NCBI GenBank assembly: GCA_002424815.1
Contig: DILB01000014.1
Location: forward strand, 1 to 62,030
DNA length: 62,030 bases
Source: Caryophanales bacterium UBA5603
GTDB taxonomy: Bacteria; Bacillota_I; Bacilli_A; Izemoplasmatales; Hujiaoplasmataceae
Direction: 5' to 3'
Shown here: in pieces, positions 1 to 8,276 of the stretch
How the letters are laid out: every line of letters starts with the position of its first letter
Numbering within the stretch: position 1 is the stretch's first letter
Notes under the pieces: generated by a model
What the model saw: only the letters and a program-made list of their open reading frames with translations
What the model was told of the DNA's origin: nothing
The model's database searches: none
Made by a program: the position numbers and the translations under genes

Positions 1-165
1 TTAAACAATTCTACCATCAAATATGGACTTCTCATCGCAAAACAAGGCCTGGAAAGAGCGATCGAAATGTCAACGCCACTTAAATTTGGTGTAAACACTT
101 ATGAAGGCAAAATAACTTGTAAAGGTGTCGCTGAAGCATTTGATATGGAGTATTTCCCTTTGTAA
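1..165 (+). CDS. ald: Alanine dehydrogenase, C-terminal fragment (5' end outside window)
   Basis: Frame 1 is open from the first base to TAA at 163-165 and encodes 54 residues. The pattern of an (L/T)N-x-T-x3-Y motif, then IA-x2-G, then a GVNTYEGK-like stretch and a final VAEAF segment matches the C-terminus of alanine dehydrogenases, which interconvert L-alanine and pyruvate plus ammonia with NAD. Only the last part is visible, so the NAD-binding and catalytic residues cannot be checked. It ends just before a strong hairpin terminator, so it closes its transcription unit. The related transhydrogenase alpha subunit is an alternative but is less likely from these residues. Confidence 0.72.
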   Translation, partial: LNNSTIKYGLLIAKQGLERAIEMSTPLKFGVNTYEGKITCKGVAEAFDMEYFPL

Positions 166-191
166 AATATGAAGGTATAAATCAATCAATT

Positions 192-240
192 ATCACGGAT
201 ATTTTTGAGGCTTTTTCCTCAAAAATACTCGTGATTTTTA
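192..240 (+). terminator. Rho-independent terminator after ald
   Basis: A long, nearly perfect inverted repeat (arms about 192-210 and 217-235, small loop) is followed by a T-rich run. It lies 27 bases after the ald stop. Confidence 0.85.
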
Positions 241-298
241 TTATAGATGACAAATAATGAAATGAAATAACCATTAATATCTTAATAATAAACTATTG

Positions 299-327
299 TT
301 TACTTTTTTAATTGTGGGGTATATAAT
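299..327 (+). promoter_or_regulatory. Promoter for the SDR gene
   Basis: TTTACT at 299-304 and a perfect TATAAT at 322-327 are separated by 17 bases. The next start codon is at 358, with GGAGG in between. Confidence 0.65.
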
Positions 328-357
328 GAAATTATCAAGAAAGAACGGAGGGATGCT

Positions 358-1380
358 ATGAAATGTATTGTGACAGGAGCCACAGGCCATATCGGCAATG
401 TGCTTGTTAGAAATCTATATAAAAACGGATATGAAGTTTACGCCGTCGTTTTACCTAACGATGATCACAGCATGATTGATGCATTCGCCACAATTCTTTT
501 TGGAAATATTTTAGATCCGATTTTTCTTGAATCGGCTTTTCGTGAGATGGATATCGTCTTTCATTTGGCCGGCATTGTCGAGATTGGTTCTGGAAAAAAG
601 AAATTGATTCATAAGGTTAATGTTGAAGGAACAAAAAACGTTTTATCAGCCGCAATCAACGCAAAAGTTAAACGCTTTGTATATACTTCGAGTGTTCATG
701 CAATTCCTGAATTACCTAAGCCTCAGATACAAAATGAAGTATCCTTTTTTGACCCTAAGCTGGTAAAAGGATTATATGCTAAATCCAAAGCTGAAGCGAC
801 CCAATACGTTCTTGAACAGAAAGATGGACCCACTGATATAATTATTGTACACCCCTCAGGAGTCATAGGTCCTTATGATTTTAAGATGTCCAATACTAGT
901 CAAATGTTTGTTGATTTTATGTTAGGAAGATTAACAGCATATCTACGAGGCGGTTATAATTTTGTTGATGTCAGAGACGCCGCTGAGGGGATTCGCTTAG
1001 CGGCTGAAAAAGGGAGAAGAGGCGAGTGTTATATTCTTTCTGGTTCTGAAATTACGGTAAAAGAACTGCTTGATCAGATAGCTATATCTTGCGGAAAGAA
1101 AAAAATTAAAACAAAATTAGCGTATTGGTTTATTCTTGCGATGAGTTATTTTGCAGAATTATATTATAAGATTGTTAGACAAAAACCTTTATTAACGCAC
1201 TACTCAATCATTGTTCTTAATTCCAATTACCATTTCTCTCATCAAAAGGCAACCGATGAATTGGGTTATTCAACACGAGATATCAAAGAAACGATTCGTG
1301 AAACGATGGAATTTTCACGGGATCGACATTTAGAAAAACGTGATACAAAATATCGAAAAAAAGGATTGAGAAGAGATTAA
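358..1380 (+). CDS. NAD(P)-dependent epimerase/dehydratase (extended SDR family)
   Basis: This is a 340-residue cytoplasmic oxidoreductase of the extended short-chain dehydrogenase family. The Rossmann glycine motif TGATGHIG is at residues 7-14, and the catalytic Y-x3-K pair is Y140/K144 with the expected Ser/Thr stretch about 22 residues before it (YTSS). The overall pattern, including the HPSGVIGP segment, resembles dihydroflavonol-4-reductase-like and NAD-dependent epimerase proteins acting on sugars, sterols or small ketones. The substrate cannot be read from sequence. GGAGG sits 7-11 bases before the ATG. The gene has its own promoter and a terminator directly after it, so it is probably monocistronic. 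The C-terminal 30 residues are strongly basic. Confidence 0.82.
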   Translation: MKCIVTGATGHIGNVLVRNLYKNGYEVYAVVLPNDDHSMIDAFATILFGNILDPIFLESAFREMDIVFHLAGIVEIGSGKKKLIHKVNVEGTKNVLSAAINAKVKRFVYTSSVHAIPELPKPQIQNEVSFFDPKLVKGLYAKSKAEATQYVLEQKDGPTDIIIVHPSGVIGPYDFKMSNTSQMFVDFMLGRLTAYLRGGYNFVDVRDAAEGIRLAAEKGRRGECYILSGSEITVKELLDQIAISCGKKKIKTKLAYWFILAMSYFAELYYKIVRQKPLLTHYSIIVLNSNYHFSHQKATDELGYSTRDIKETIRETMEFSRDRHLEKRDTKYRKKGLRRD

Positions 1381-1387
1381 TTAAAAT

Positions 1388-1413
1388 ATCCGGGGGATTT
1401 CCTCGGATTTTTT
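1388..1413 (+). terminator. Terminator after the SDR gene
   Basis: An eight-base-pair GC-rich stem (ATCCGGGG with CCTCGGAT, one G-U pair) with a short loop is followed by six T. Confidence 0.75.
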
Positions 1414-1434
1414 AATTGGCGGTTTAAAACGAAA

Positions 1435-1463
1435 AAGACAATATGGATAAATTGTTGTATAAT
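1435..1463 (+). promoter_or_regulatory. Promoter for the nuclease-helicase gene
   Basis: AAGACA at 1435-1440, a 17-base spacer and a perfect TATAAT at 1458-1463. Because this -10 lies downstream of an in-frame ATG at 1443, it argues that translation starts at 1479. Confidence 0.6.
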
Positions 1464-1478
1464 GGATTCGGTGATGCT

Positions 1479-3821
1479 ATGAAAACCGTTCACATCAGCG
1501 CTAAAGAAATAGCTGAGTTGCTCTATGGAAGTGGAAATATCACAAGTGATCGCCTTTTGCTGGCTCGGGCCGAAGAGGGCAATGAAATTCATAAGTTTTG
1601 GCAGTCACAATATCTTACGACTGATCAAAAAGAAGTAATGGTTTCCGCCGAATATCGAGCGGATGATTTTTTAGTAGACATTAGTGGTCGTATTGATGGC
1701 ATTATAACGCTCGATGGAGATATAATATTAGAAGAAATTAAATCAACACGTCTTGATCTTGAATCCATTGATGAATTGACTTCTCCCGCACATTTAGCTC
1801 AAGCAAAACTCTATGCTTATATGTATTGTTTTGCTAATAATTTAACCAAAATTATTGTTCGACTAACCTATATTGCTGTGGAAAATCATGAAGTCAAAAC
1901 GATTGACAAAAACTTAACTTTCAAAACTTTAGAAAAATATTTTATTAAAACTTTAAATACTTATCTCGAATGGATTAAAACAATCGATTATCACGAAGAA
2001 GCGAGATTAAAATCGATTGTTGGATTGACGTTTCCATTTTCGGATTTTCGCGATAATCAACGTGAACTCATGGGACATGTATATCGTGCAATTATGGAGA
2101 AAAACATTCTTTATGCGATTGCACCTACTGGCATCGGCAAAACGATTGCGGTGTTATTTTCAGGACTTAAAACCATCAATATGCCAAGGCAAAAACTTTT
2201 TTATTTAACTGCCAAAAATGATGGAAAAAGAATTGCTCTTGACACAATTTCTATATTGGAAGAACACGGTTTAATCGCCAAAACTTGCGAAATAACAGCG
2301 AAAGACTCTATGTGTCTTCTTAAAGAAAGGGATTGTGACCCTGAAGTATGTAAATATGCAAAAGGATATTACAATCGCATATATAAAGCCATCGATGACA
2401 TTTTTCGAAATGAATCGCTTTTAAAAAAAGAAACTATCATCGCTTATGGTAAACGACATCGTGTTTGTCCATTTGAATATTCACTTGACTTATCTAATTA
2501 CTGTGACATTATCATCGCCGATTACAATTATGCTTTTGATCCGCGTGCACACCTTATTCGTTATTTTGAAGATACTACATATGAACCGATTTTACTTGTT
2601 GATGAAGCCCATAATCTTGTTTCAAGAAGTCGCGAAATGTATAGTGCCACTTTAACCAATGAGTTATTTACCACATTACTTGCTTTGACAAAAGGGATGA
2701 AACCCAACCCTAAAACTGAAATTAATCGTATACTAGATTATTTTCACGAAGTAGAAATCGATTTATTAGAAGTCGATTTTGTTCGGAAAGAACAGGTCAA
2801 TGATTTTTTGCTTCTAATGTTAAAAAAACTTCTGAAAAAGTTTGATCAAGCATTTCTTGATGAAAAGAAAATCTCCAATAAATCACTCATTACACCACTC
2901 TATTTCGACATTTATCAGTTTGTTAAAATATATGAATTTTTTAACAATCAATTCGTTTACCTGCTCGAACGCGATCAAAATTTACTAAGTGTATCGATAA
3001 AATGCTTAAACGCTTCAGAATACATTTTAGACATTGCCAAGCATAAAAGTAGAGCCGCTATTTTTTTTAGTGCGACTCTCGATCCAATATTTTATTACAA
3101 AACATTATTGACACAAGGAATAGGTAAAGATATCAAAATGCTTTCATCTTTTCCCCCAGATAATTTAATGCTAATCGCCATAGATGATGTTTCAACAAGA
3201 TATAATGATCGCGAAAGTTCTATTGACAAAATCATTGAAACAATAGAGACTTTAGTGGATGGTAAACCCGGTAATTATATAGCATTTTTTCCATCATATG
3301 TTTACTTAAGTCAAGTTAAAGATAATCTCGATTTAGATCCCGATGAATTTGAAATTATAACTCAAAAACGCGATATGAGTTTGCGCGAACGTCAAGGAAC
3401 CATCGACTTATTCAAGCAAACTAGTAATAAAACCCAGCTAGGATTATTCGTGATGGGCGGGGTCTTTGGTGAATCAATTGATCTTATCGGTGATCAATTG
3501 TCTGGAGTCGTCATTGTTGGTGTCGGATTACCGATGATTGCACCTTTTAACAATATTTTAAAATCTCATTTTGATGAAGCTTTTTCAAGCGGCTTTGATT
3601 TTGCTTATACCTATCCTGGGTTGAACAAAGTTATTCAAGCGGTAGGACGAGTCATACGCAGTGAAACAGATCGTGGTATTGCTATTCTTATTGATGATCG
3701 TTTTACTTCTCGCAAATATCAACAACTCTTTCCTAAAGAATGGAGTCACATGGAAACCATCAATAACAATCAGACGCTTGCTAAAAAAATTGAACAGTTT
3801 TGGAGGAAATCACAAGAATGA
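1479..3821 (+). CDS. PD-(D/E)XK nuclease fused to a DinG/XPD-type SF2 helicase
   Basis: This 780-residue protein combines two DNA-processing modules. Residues about 1-190 look like a PD-(D/E)XK nuclease: an Asp in the DGII/DGDI strands, then an E-E-I-K segment, then a Q-x3-Y-type helix (AQAKLYAY). From about residue 200 it is a Rad3/XPD/DinG-like helicase: Walker A APTGIGKT near residue 214, DEAH box near 373, and a SATLDP motif near 530. Four cysteines between Walker A and the DEAH box (after KDSM, ERD, PEV and HRV) fit the iron-sulfur domain of this family. ATG 1479 is chosen over the in-frame ATG at 1443 because the -10 element lies between them and GGTGAT precedes it. Probable role: DNA repair or recombination. 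Its stop overlaps the next start (ATGA). Confidence 0.82.
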   Translation: MKTVHISAKEIAELLYGSGNITSDRLLLARAEEGNEIHKFWQSQYLTTDQKEVMVSAEYRADDFLVDISGRIDGIITLDGDIILEEIKSTRLDLESIDELTSPAHLAQAKLYAYMYCFANNLTKIIVRLTYIAVENHEVKTIDKNLTFKTLEKYFIKTLNTYLEWIKTIDYHEEARLKSIVGLTFPFSDFRDNQRELMGHVYRAIMEKNILYAIAPTGIGKTIAVLFSGLKTINMPRQKLFYLTAKNDGKRIALDTISILEEHGLIAKTCEITAKDSMCLLKERDCDPEVCKYAKGYYNRIYKAIDDIFRNESLLKKETIIAYGKRHRVCPFEYSLDLSNYCDIIIADYNYAFDPRAHLIRYFEDTTYEPILLVDEAHNLVSRSREMYSATLTNELFTTLLALTKGMKPNPKTEINRILDYFHEVEIDLLEVDFVRKEQVNDFLLLMLKKLLKKFDQAFLDEKKISNKSLITPLYFDIYQFVKIYEFFNNQFVYLLERDQNLLSVSIKCLNASEYILDIAKHKSRAAIFFSATLDPIFYYKTLLTQGIGKDIKMLSSFPPDNLMLIAIDDVSTRYNDRESSIDKIIETIETLVDGKPGNYIAFFPSYVYLSQVKDNLDLDPDEFEIITQKRDMSLRERQGTIDLFKQTSNKTQLGLFVMGGVFGESIDLIGDQLSGVVIVGVGLPMIAPFNNILKSHFDEAFSSGFDFAYTYPGLNKVIQAVGRVIRSETDRGIAILIDDRFTSRKYQQLFPKEWSHMETINNNQTLAKKIEQFWRKSQE

Positions 3822-4930
3822 AAATCAGATTAGCATTCAGAAGACTACTAAGTTTTTTTGTTGGCATCATTGCATTAATGCTTTTAATCATCAATATCCC
3901 ATTTAATTTCTATGCCAAGAAAATCACTAACGAGAATTATTCAAATTGGATGTTTGAAACAATAGCCTCAGATAAACGCATTATCAACATTGCAATGCTT
4001 GGTGCTCACGATGCGTTCACAAATAAAATCAAATATTCAAGCGAAGTTGATTTAGCTTCAGCTGCAGCCATCCAAACAGGACTTCCGGGAGCCTTAATTA
4101 AAGGTTTTTCAGTTAGACAATCGAAGACACAAGTTTCTAATGTCACTGATTTGTTGAAAAGAGGCGTGCGTTATTTTGATATACGACTAACCTATCACTC
4201 AAAATCTGATACATGGATGACCTCGCATACTTATTTTAGCGAACCTTTTATTGAAATTCTTGAAGACATCAATACCTTCTTAGCTGATAATCCAGGCGAA
4301 CTTCTGATTCTAGATATACAACACGTTAATGGAGTTGAGTACGATGATTTAAATAAATTTGAACAAATCAAGACTTTGTTTGAAAACTCAGGCGTTTTAG
4401 AATACGCTTATCTCGAAGGAGATAAATCCCTTAATCTTGTAACATATGGTGATGTGACTCAAAATAAAAGCAAATCTGGCGTGATTTTATTGTCAAAATT
4501 CGAAGAGACGGATACAAGTTTTTGGTCTTATGGGAATAGCATTCGTTCTGCATGGGCAAACACCGATGATGCTTCAAGACTCTATGATTTTCTCGATGAT
4601 GAAACAGCAGCAATCAATGCAAAGACAGCATTAACTGGAAATCAAATGTCCAATCATGTTGGAATTGATTCGACGGAAGCATTCAGAATTATGCAAGGGG
4701 TGCTAACAATGCAATTAAATGGGAATGGGATTATTGAAGCTTTGAAATCTTGGTCACTTCTCTCAAAAGCCAGAAACTTCAATCCAGAATTGATTGGACA
4801 TGATCATTTTATTATTTGGCTAACCGCCATGCCGATCATCATGGTTGATTATTCGGATTCAAATTATCAAAGTTTCAATGATACAGTGATGGAAATCATT
4901 ATCGATTTCAATCAGAATATCGAGATTTAA
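3818..4930 (+). CDS. Membrane-anchored PI-PLC X-domain-like phosphodiesterase
   Basis: A 370-residue protein. Residues 11-32 form one hydrophobic segment after a basic N-terminus, which fits an uncleaved membrane anchor or a signal peptide without a clear cleavage motif. The rest resembles the TIM-barrel X domain of phosphatidylinositol-specific phospholipase C: first catalytic His-Asp in GAHDAF (H64, D65), RYFDIR with R123, and a second His in MTSHTYF (H137), followed by an NPGELLILDI strand. These fit the general acid/base pair and substrate Arg of bacterial PI-PLCs. Probable role: cleavage of a phospholipid or glycolipid head group at the outer membrane face; substrate unknown. GGAGG at 3802-3806 favours ATG 3818 over an upstream in-frame TTG. 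It is translationally coupled to the helicase. Confidence 0.72.
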   Translation: MKIRLAFRRLLSFFVGIIALMLLIINIPFNFYAKKITNENYSNWMFETIASDKRIINIAMLGAHDAFTNKIKYSSEVDLASAAAIQTGLPGALIKGFSVRQSKTQVSNVTDLLKRGVRYFDIRLTYHSKSDTWMTSHTYFSEPFIEILEDINTFLADNPGELLILDIQHVNGVEYDDLNKFEQIKTLFENSGVLEYAYLEGDKSLNLVTYGDVTQNKSKSGVILLSKFEETDTSFWSYGNSIRSAWANTDDASRLYDFLDDETAAINAKTALTGNQMSNHVGIDSTEAFRIMQGVLTMQLNGNGIIEALKSWSLLSKARNFNPELIGHDHFIIWLTAMPIIMVDYSDSNYQSFNDTVMEIIIDFNQNIEI

Positions 4931-4985
4931 GAGAATTTATGTCTCGCATACACGTAATATGCGTGAAATAATAATATGAAAGACG

Positions 4986-5034
4986 AAAAGCGTTAAATTC
5001 CAAGAAAAAGTTCTTGCTTTAATGCTTTTTTTTT
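4986..5034 (+). terminator. Terminator after the PLC-like gene, overlapping the S10 promoter
   Basis: The outer stem (4986-4997 with 5018-5029) and inner stem CAAGAA/TTCTTG form a long hairpin running into an uninterrupted T run. The 3' arm contains the -35 element of the S10 operon. Confidence 0.75.
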
Positions 5035-5042
5035 GTTAAAAT
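5014..5042 (+). promoter_or_regulatory. Promoter of the S10-spc-alpha operon
   Basis: TTGCTT at 5014-5019, a 17-base spacer and TAAAAT at 5037-5042. It is the only good promoter before rpsJ and is followed by a roughly 140-base leader. Confidence 0.65.
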
Positions 5043-5185
5043 AGTCAATGCCTGTGAAAACAGGTAGGCAATGACTTGTGAGATTGCTGACACACACGTA
5101 GGCGTTGTTACGTGAACGTGAAAGAAGTCAGGTAACTCACAACGAGCAAGTATATAAGCAGATTATATGCAAAGGAGGAACCACA
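5043..5185 (+). promoter_or_regulatory. Structured 5' leader of the S10 operon
   Basis: The leader before rpsJ has several clear pairings: a hairpin at 5044-5075 (GTCA/TGAC outer, TGCC/GGCA and CCTG/CAGG inner), a hairpin at 5095-5114 (CACGTA/TACGTG), and a long-range pair TTGTGAG 5076-5082 with CTCACAA 5136-5142. The last competes with CGTTGT 5103-5108 pairing to ACAACG 5139-5144. This is what an autogenous ribosomal-protein control region could look like, by analogy with the L4-controlled S10 leader of enterobacteria. The effector is not known here. Confidence 0.5.
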
Positions 5186-5494
5186 ATGGCTCAAAATCAA
5201 GTAATTAGAATCAGATTGAAATCTTACGATCACAGATTGTTAGATCAATCAGCAAAGAAGATCGTTGACACGGCAAAGAAAACTGGCGCAACGGTATCAG
5301 GTCCTATCCCGCTACCGACTGAAAAGGAAATCTTTACAATTCTCAGATCACCGCACGTCAACAAGGATTCCCGCGAACAGTTTGAAAGACGCACACACAA
5401 ACGTCTTATCGACATCGTTAATCCATCGGCGCAAACAATCGATTCATTGATGCATCTAGACCTTCCGTCTGGCGTCGATATCGTATTGAAGTAA
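5186..5494 (+). CDS. rpsJ: Ribosomal protein S10 (NusE)
   Basis: A 102-residue protein of the standard S10 length, starting MAQNQVIRIRLKSYDH, with the family pattern SAKKIV and GPIPLPT. It sits in the head of the 30S subunit and also serves as NusE, linking NusG and NusB to RNA polymerase. ATG 5186 follows AAAGGAGG with normal spacing; the upstream in-frame TTG at 5105 lies in the structured leader and is rejected. It is the first gene of a run of closely spaced ribosomal genes ending at 19543. Confidence 0.97.
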   Translation: MAQNQVIRIRLKSYDHRLLDQSAKKIVDTAKKTGATVSGPIPLPTEKEIFTILRSPHVNKDSREQFERRTHKRLIDIVNPSAQTIDSLMHLDLPSGVDIVLK

Positions 5495-5550
5495 GACAGT
5501 ATTATGAATATTAAAAATTTGAAAGAAAATATTAAGTAGGAGGTGCACTC

Positions 5551-6183
5551 ATGGCAAAAGGTATCTTAGGAAGAAAAGTAGGAATGACACAAGTGTTCGA
5601 CAATGCAGGGAAATTGATTCCAGTTACGGTAATCGAAGTAACTCCCAATGTTGTCATACAGAAGAAAACAGTCGAAACTGATGGATATGAAGCGGTTCAA
5701 CTTGGGTTTATGGACAAGCGCGCAACGCTCGTTAACAAACCGTTGACAGCCCATTTCCAAAAAGCGGGAACGACACCTAAGCGCTACATTAAAGAAATTC
5801 GTTTATCCGAAATGATGGGTTACGAAGTAGGCCAAGAGGTAAAGTGTGATATATTTGCCGCTGGGGATTATGTAGATGTGACAGGAACTTCAAAAGGCAA
5901 AGGTTACTCAGGCGTAATTAAACGTTACGGCTTTGGAACTGGACCCGTCTCCCACGGTTCAAAATACCATCGCGGCATAGGCTCGATGGGTTCAATGGCC
6001 CCAAACAGAGTCTTTAAGGCAAAAAAAATGCCGGGACGTATGGGACATGAAACCGTCACAATTCAAAGCCTGTCCGTTGTAAGAGCAGATGTCGAGAACA
6101 ACATTTTGTTGATCAAAGGCAATGTTCCTGGACCAAAAAAATCGTTATTGATCATCAAAAATGCAGTTAAGAACAACCAATAA
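5551..6183 (+). CDS. rplC: Ribosomal protein L3
   Basis: A 210-residue protein with the L3 opening AKGILGRKVGMTQVF and the long loop carrying HRGIGSMGSMAPNRVFKAKKMPG that reaches the peptidyl transferase centre. It is an early-assembling 23S rRNA binder. AGGAGG lies 7 bases before the ATG. It is the second gene of the S10 operon, 56 bases after rpsJ. Confidence 0.97.
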   Translation: MAKGILGRKVGMTQVFDNAGKLIPVTVIEVTPNVVIQKKTVETDGYEAVQLGFMDKRATLVNKPLTAHFQKAGTTPKRYIKEIRLSEMMGYEVGQEVKCDIFAAGDYVDVTGTSKGKGYSGVIKRYGFGTGPVSHGSKYHRGIGSMGSMAPNRVFKAKKMPGRMGHETVTIQSLSVVRADVENNILLIKGNVPGPKKSLLIIKNAVKNNQ

Positions 6184-6210
6184 TCATATTGATTGAAAGG
6201 AGGATTCGCT

Positions 6211-6837
6211 ATGCCTAAATTAGCATTGTTAAATCAACAAGGACAATCTGTTGGAGAAATTACCTTGTCTGATGCAGTGTTCGCTGTAGAACCCAATCAG
6301 CAAGTTATATACGACGTAATTAAAGCTCAAAGAGCCGCTATGCGTCAAGGAACCGCAAGCACAAAAACAAAAGCAGAAGTCGCCGGCACCGGCAAGAAAC
6401 CGTTCCGTCAAAAAGGAACTGGTCATGCTCGTCAAGGATCGACTCGCAACCCGCATTATGTGGGTGGTGGTATTGCTTTTGGACCAACGCCTCGCAGTTA
6501 TGATTACAAAGTCAACAAAAAGATTCGTCGCTTAGCGCTCAAAATCGTTTTGTCTGACAAAGTCCGCACCAATGAATTCATCGTTTTAGACAATCTTGCC
6601 TTGGAAACTTATAAAACCAAGGGAATGGTTGAAATCTTGAATAATCTTAAAGTTTCAGGAAAAATCATGTTACTTTTATCTGAAACCAACGATTTAATCG
6701 ATATTGCATCGAGAAATCTACCAAATGTTTCAGCAACGATTACGGAACATGCCAGTGTTTACGACATTATGAACAATAAATTTGTTGTAACAACTGAACA
6801 AGCTGTAAAAAAGATCGAGGAGGTTCTGTTGGGTTAA
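6211..6837 (+). CDS. rplD: Ribosomal protein L4
   Basis: A 208-residue protein with the L4 extended loop (KPFRQKGTGHARQGSTR) that lines the peptide exit tunnel, next to the macrolide pocket. In enterobacteria L4 also represses its own operon through the S10 leader; whether it does so here is unknown. ATG 6211 follows AAAGGAGG. An in-frame TTG at 6193 overlaps that site and is not used. Confidence 0.96.
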   Translation: MPKLALLNQQGQSVGEITLSDAVFAVEPNQQVIYDVIKAQRAAMRQGTASTKTKAEVAGTGKKPFRQKGTGHARQGSTRNPHYVGGGIAFGPTPRSYDYKVNKKIRRLALKIVLSDKVRTNEFIVLDNLALETYKTKGMVEILNNLKVSGKIMLLLSETNDLIDIASRNLPNVSATITEHASVYDIMNNKFVVTTEQAVKKIEEVLLG

Positions 6838-6838
6838 T

Positions 6839-7120
6839 ATGGATAAATATACAATAATTAAACGTCCCATCGTGACCGAAAAATCGACAAAACTTGCCGA
6901 TAAGAACAAATATACCTTTGAAGTTGACAAAGGTGCTAACAAAATCGAAATAAAACAAGCCATCGAAGCAATCTTCGATGTGAAAGTCACCAAAGTAAAC
7001 GTCATTAATGAAATTGCCAAGGCTAAAAGAGTCGGGCAACATTCAGGTTTTAAACCCGCCGTATCCAAAGCTATCGTAACTTTGGCGGACGGATTTAAAA
7101 TCGACGTTTACAAAGCGTAA
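6839..7120 (+). CDS. rplW: Ribosomal protein L23
   Basis: A 93-residue protein with the family pattern IKRPIVTEKST near the N-terminus. L23 sits at the tunnel exit, where it is the docking site for trigger factor and SRP. The start is one base after the rplD stop. The nearest strong Shine-Dalgarno (GAGGAGG, 6817-6823) lies inside rplD at an unusually long 15-base distance, so coupled reinitiation after rplD is likely. Confidence 0.95.
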   Translation: MDKYTIIKRPIVTEKSTKLADKNKYTFEVDKGANKIEIKQAIEAIFDVKVTKVNVINEIAKAKRVGQHSGFKPAVSKAIVTLADGFKIDVYKA

Positions 7121-7137
7121 TCAGGAGGAATCACCTA

Positions 7138-7968
7138 ATGGCTATTATTAAATACAGACCAATGACACCCGGAACTAGAGGAATGTCAAAGTTGGATTAT
7201 GCAGAAATTACAACTGACAAGCCAGAAAAATCCTTGCTTACGACCATTAAAAAACAAGCTGGACGTAACAACCAAGGAAAACTGACCGTTCGTCATCAAG
7301 GCGGCGGCGCAAAAAGAAAATACCGTACAATTGATTTTAAACGTAATAAAGATGGCGTTATCGGCAAGGTAGCAACCATCGAATACGATCCAAATCGTAC
7401 GGCAAATATCGCCCTGATACATTACGCTGATGGAGAAAAACGTTATATTCTTGCTCCAAAGGGTTTGACTATAGGTCAATCCATCGAATCAGGAACGGGA
7501 GCCGATATTGTTATCGGCAACGCACTACCGATTCAAAATATTCCTGTCGGTACTGTTATTCACAATATTGAATTATATCCAGGCAAGGGCGGACAACTCG
7601 TCAGAGCTGCTGGGTCAAGCGCACAAATTCTTGGCCGAGAAGAAAAATACGTCCTCGTTCGTCTTACCTCGGGTGAAGTTAGAAGAGTTCTCGGTGTTTG
7701 CAGAGCTACAATTGGTGAAGTCGGCAACGAGTTCCACGAACTTGTATCACTCGGTAAAGCGGGCAGAAAACGCCATATGGGCGTAAGACCAACTGTTCGA
7801 GGATCAGTAATGAATCCTGTCGACCATCCACACGGTGGTGGAGAAGGTAAACAACCCATCGGTCACCCATCACCCATGACACCATGGGGAAAAATCGGCC
7901 GAGGCAAAATTACTAGAAAAAATAAAAAAGCTAGCGATAAATTAATCGTTAGACGCAGAAATAAATAG
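7138..7968 (+). CDS. rplB: Ribosomal protein L2
   Basis: A 276-residue L2, the usual length, opening with IKYRPMTPGTRGMS and ending with the conserved NPVDHPHGGGEG block that contains the His implicated in peptidyl transfer and subunit association. It binds domain IV of 23S rRNA. Start follows AGGAGG at 9-base spacing. Confidence 0.97.
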   Translation: MAIIKYRPMTPGTRGMSKLDYAEITTDKPEKSLLTTIKKQAGRNNQGKLTVRHQGGGAKRKYRTIDFKRNKDGVIGKVATIEYDPNRTANIALIHYADGEKRYILAPKGLTIGQSIESGTGADIVIGNALPIQNIPVGTVIHNIELYPGKGGQLVRAAGSSAQILGREEKYVLVRLTSGEVRRVLGVCRATIGEVGNEFHELVSLGKAGRKRHMGVRPTVRGSVMNPVDHPHGGGEGKQPIGHPSPMTPWGKIGRGKITRKNKKASDKLIVRRRNK

Positions 7969-7986
7969 GGGAGGAGGAGCTCATAA

Positions 7987-8262
7987 ATGTCACGTTCAAT
8001 CAAAAAAGGTCCATTTTGCGATGACCACTTGCTGAAGAAAGTTTTGGAAGCGAACAAAACCAATTCCAAAAAAGTAATTCAAACCTGGTCCAGACGTTCG
8101 ACGATCTTCCCACAATTCGTCGGCTTAACTCTTGGAGTACACAACGGCAAGGAACATATTCCTGTCTATGTAACCGAAGATATGGTCGGCCACAAATTGG
8201 GTGAATTCGCTCCGACCCGGGTATTCCGTGGTCATGCGGATAAAAAAGTCGTTAAGAAGTAG
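7987..8262 (+). CDS. rpsS: Ribosomal protein S19
   Basis: A 91-residue S19 opening MSRSIKKGPFCDDHLLKK and containing the TWSRRSTIFPQFVGLT core. It forms the S13-S19 heterodimer in the 30S head near the A site. GGAGGAGG precedes the start. 18 bases after rplB. Confidence 0.97.
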   Translation: MSRSIKKGPFCDDHLLKKVLEANKTNSKKVIQTWSRRSTIFPQFVGLTLGVHNGKEHIPVYVTEDMVGHKLGEFAPTRVFRGHADKKVVKK

Positions 8263-8276
8263 GAGGAGAGATAATA

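Noticed and set aside
1443..1478. Upstream ATG 1443 for the nuclease-helicase
   Set aside because: The best -10 element (1458-1463) lies downstream of it, and it has no Shine-Dalgarno.
5105..5185. A longer rpsJ start at the in-frame TTG 5105
   Set aside because: It would translate the structured leader, and S10 already has its standard length and a strong ribosome binding site at ATG 5186.
6730..7068. A 112-residue hydrophobic minus-strand frame in rplD-rplW
   Set aside because: Looks like a membrane protein but is the complement of L23 codons; no promoter or ribosome binding site.
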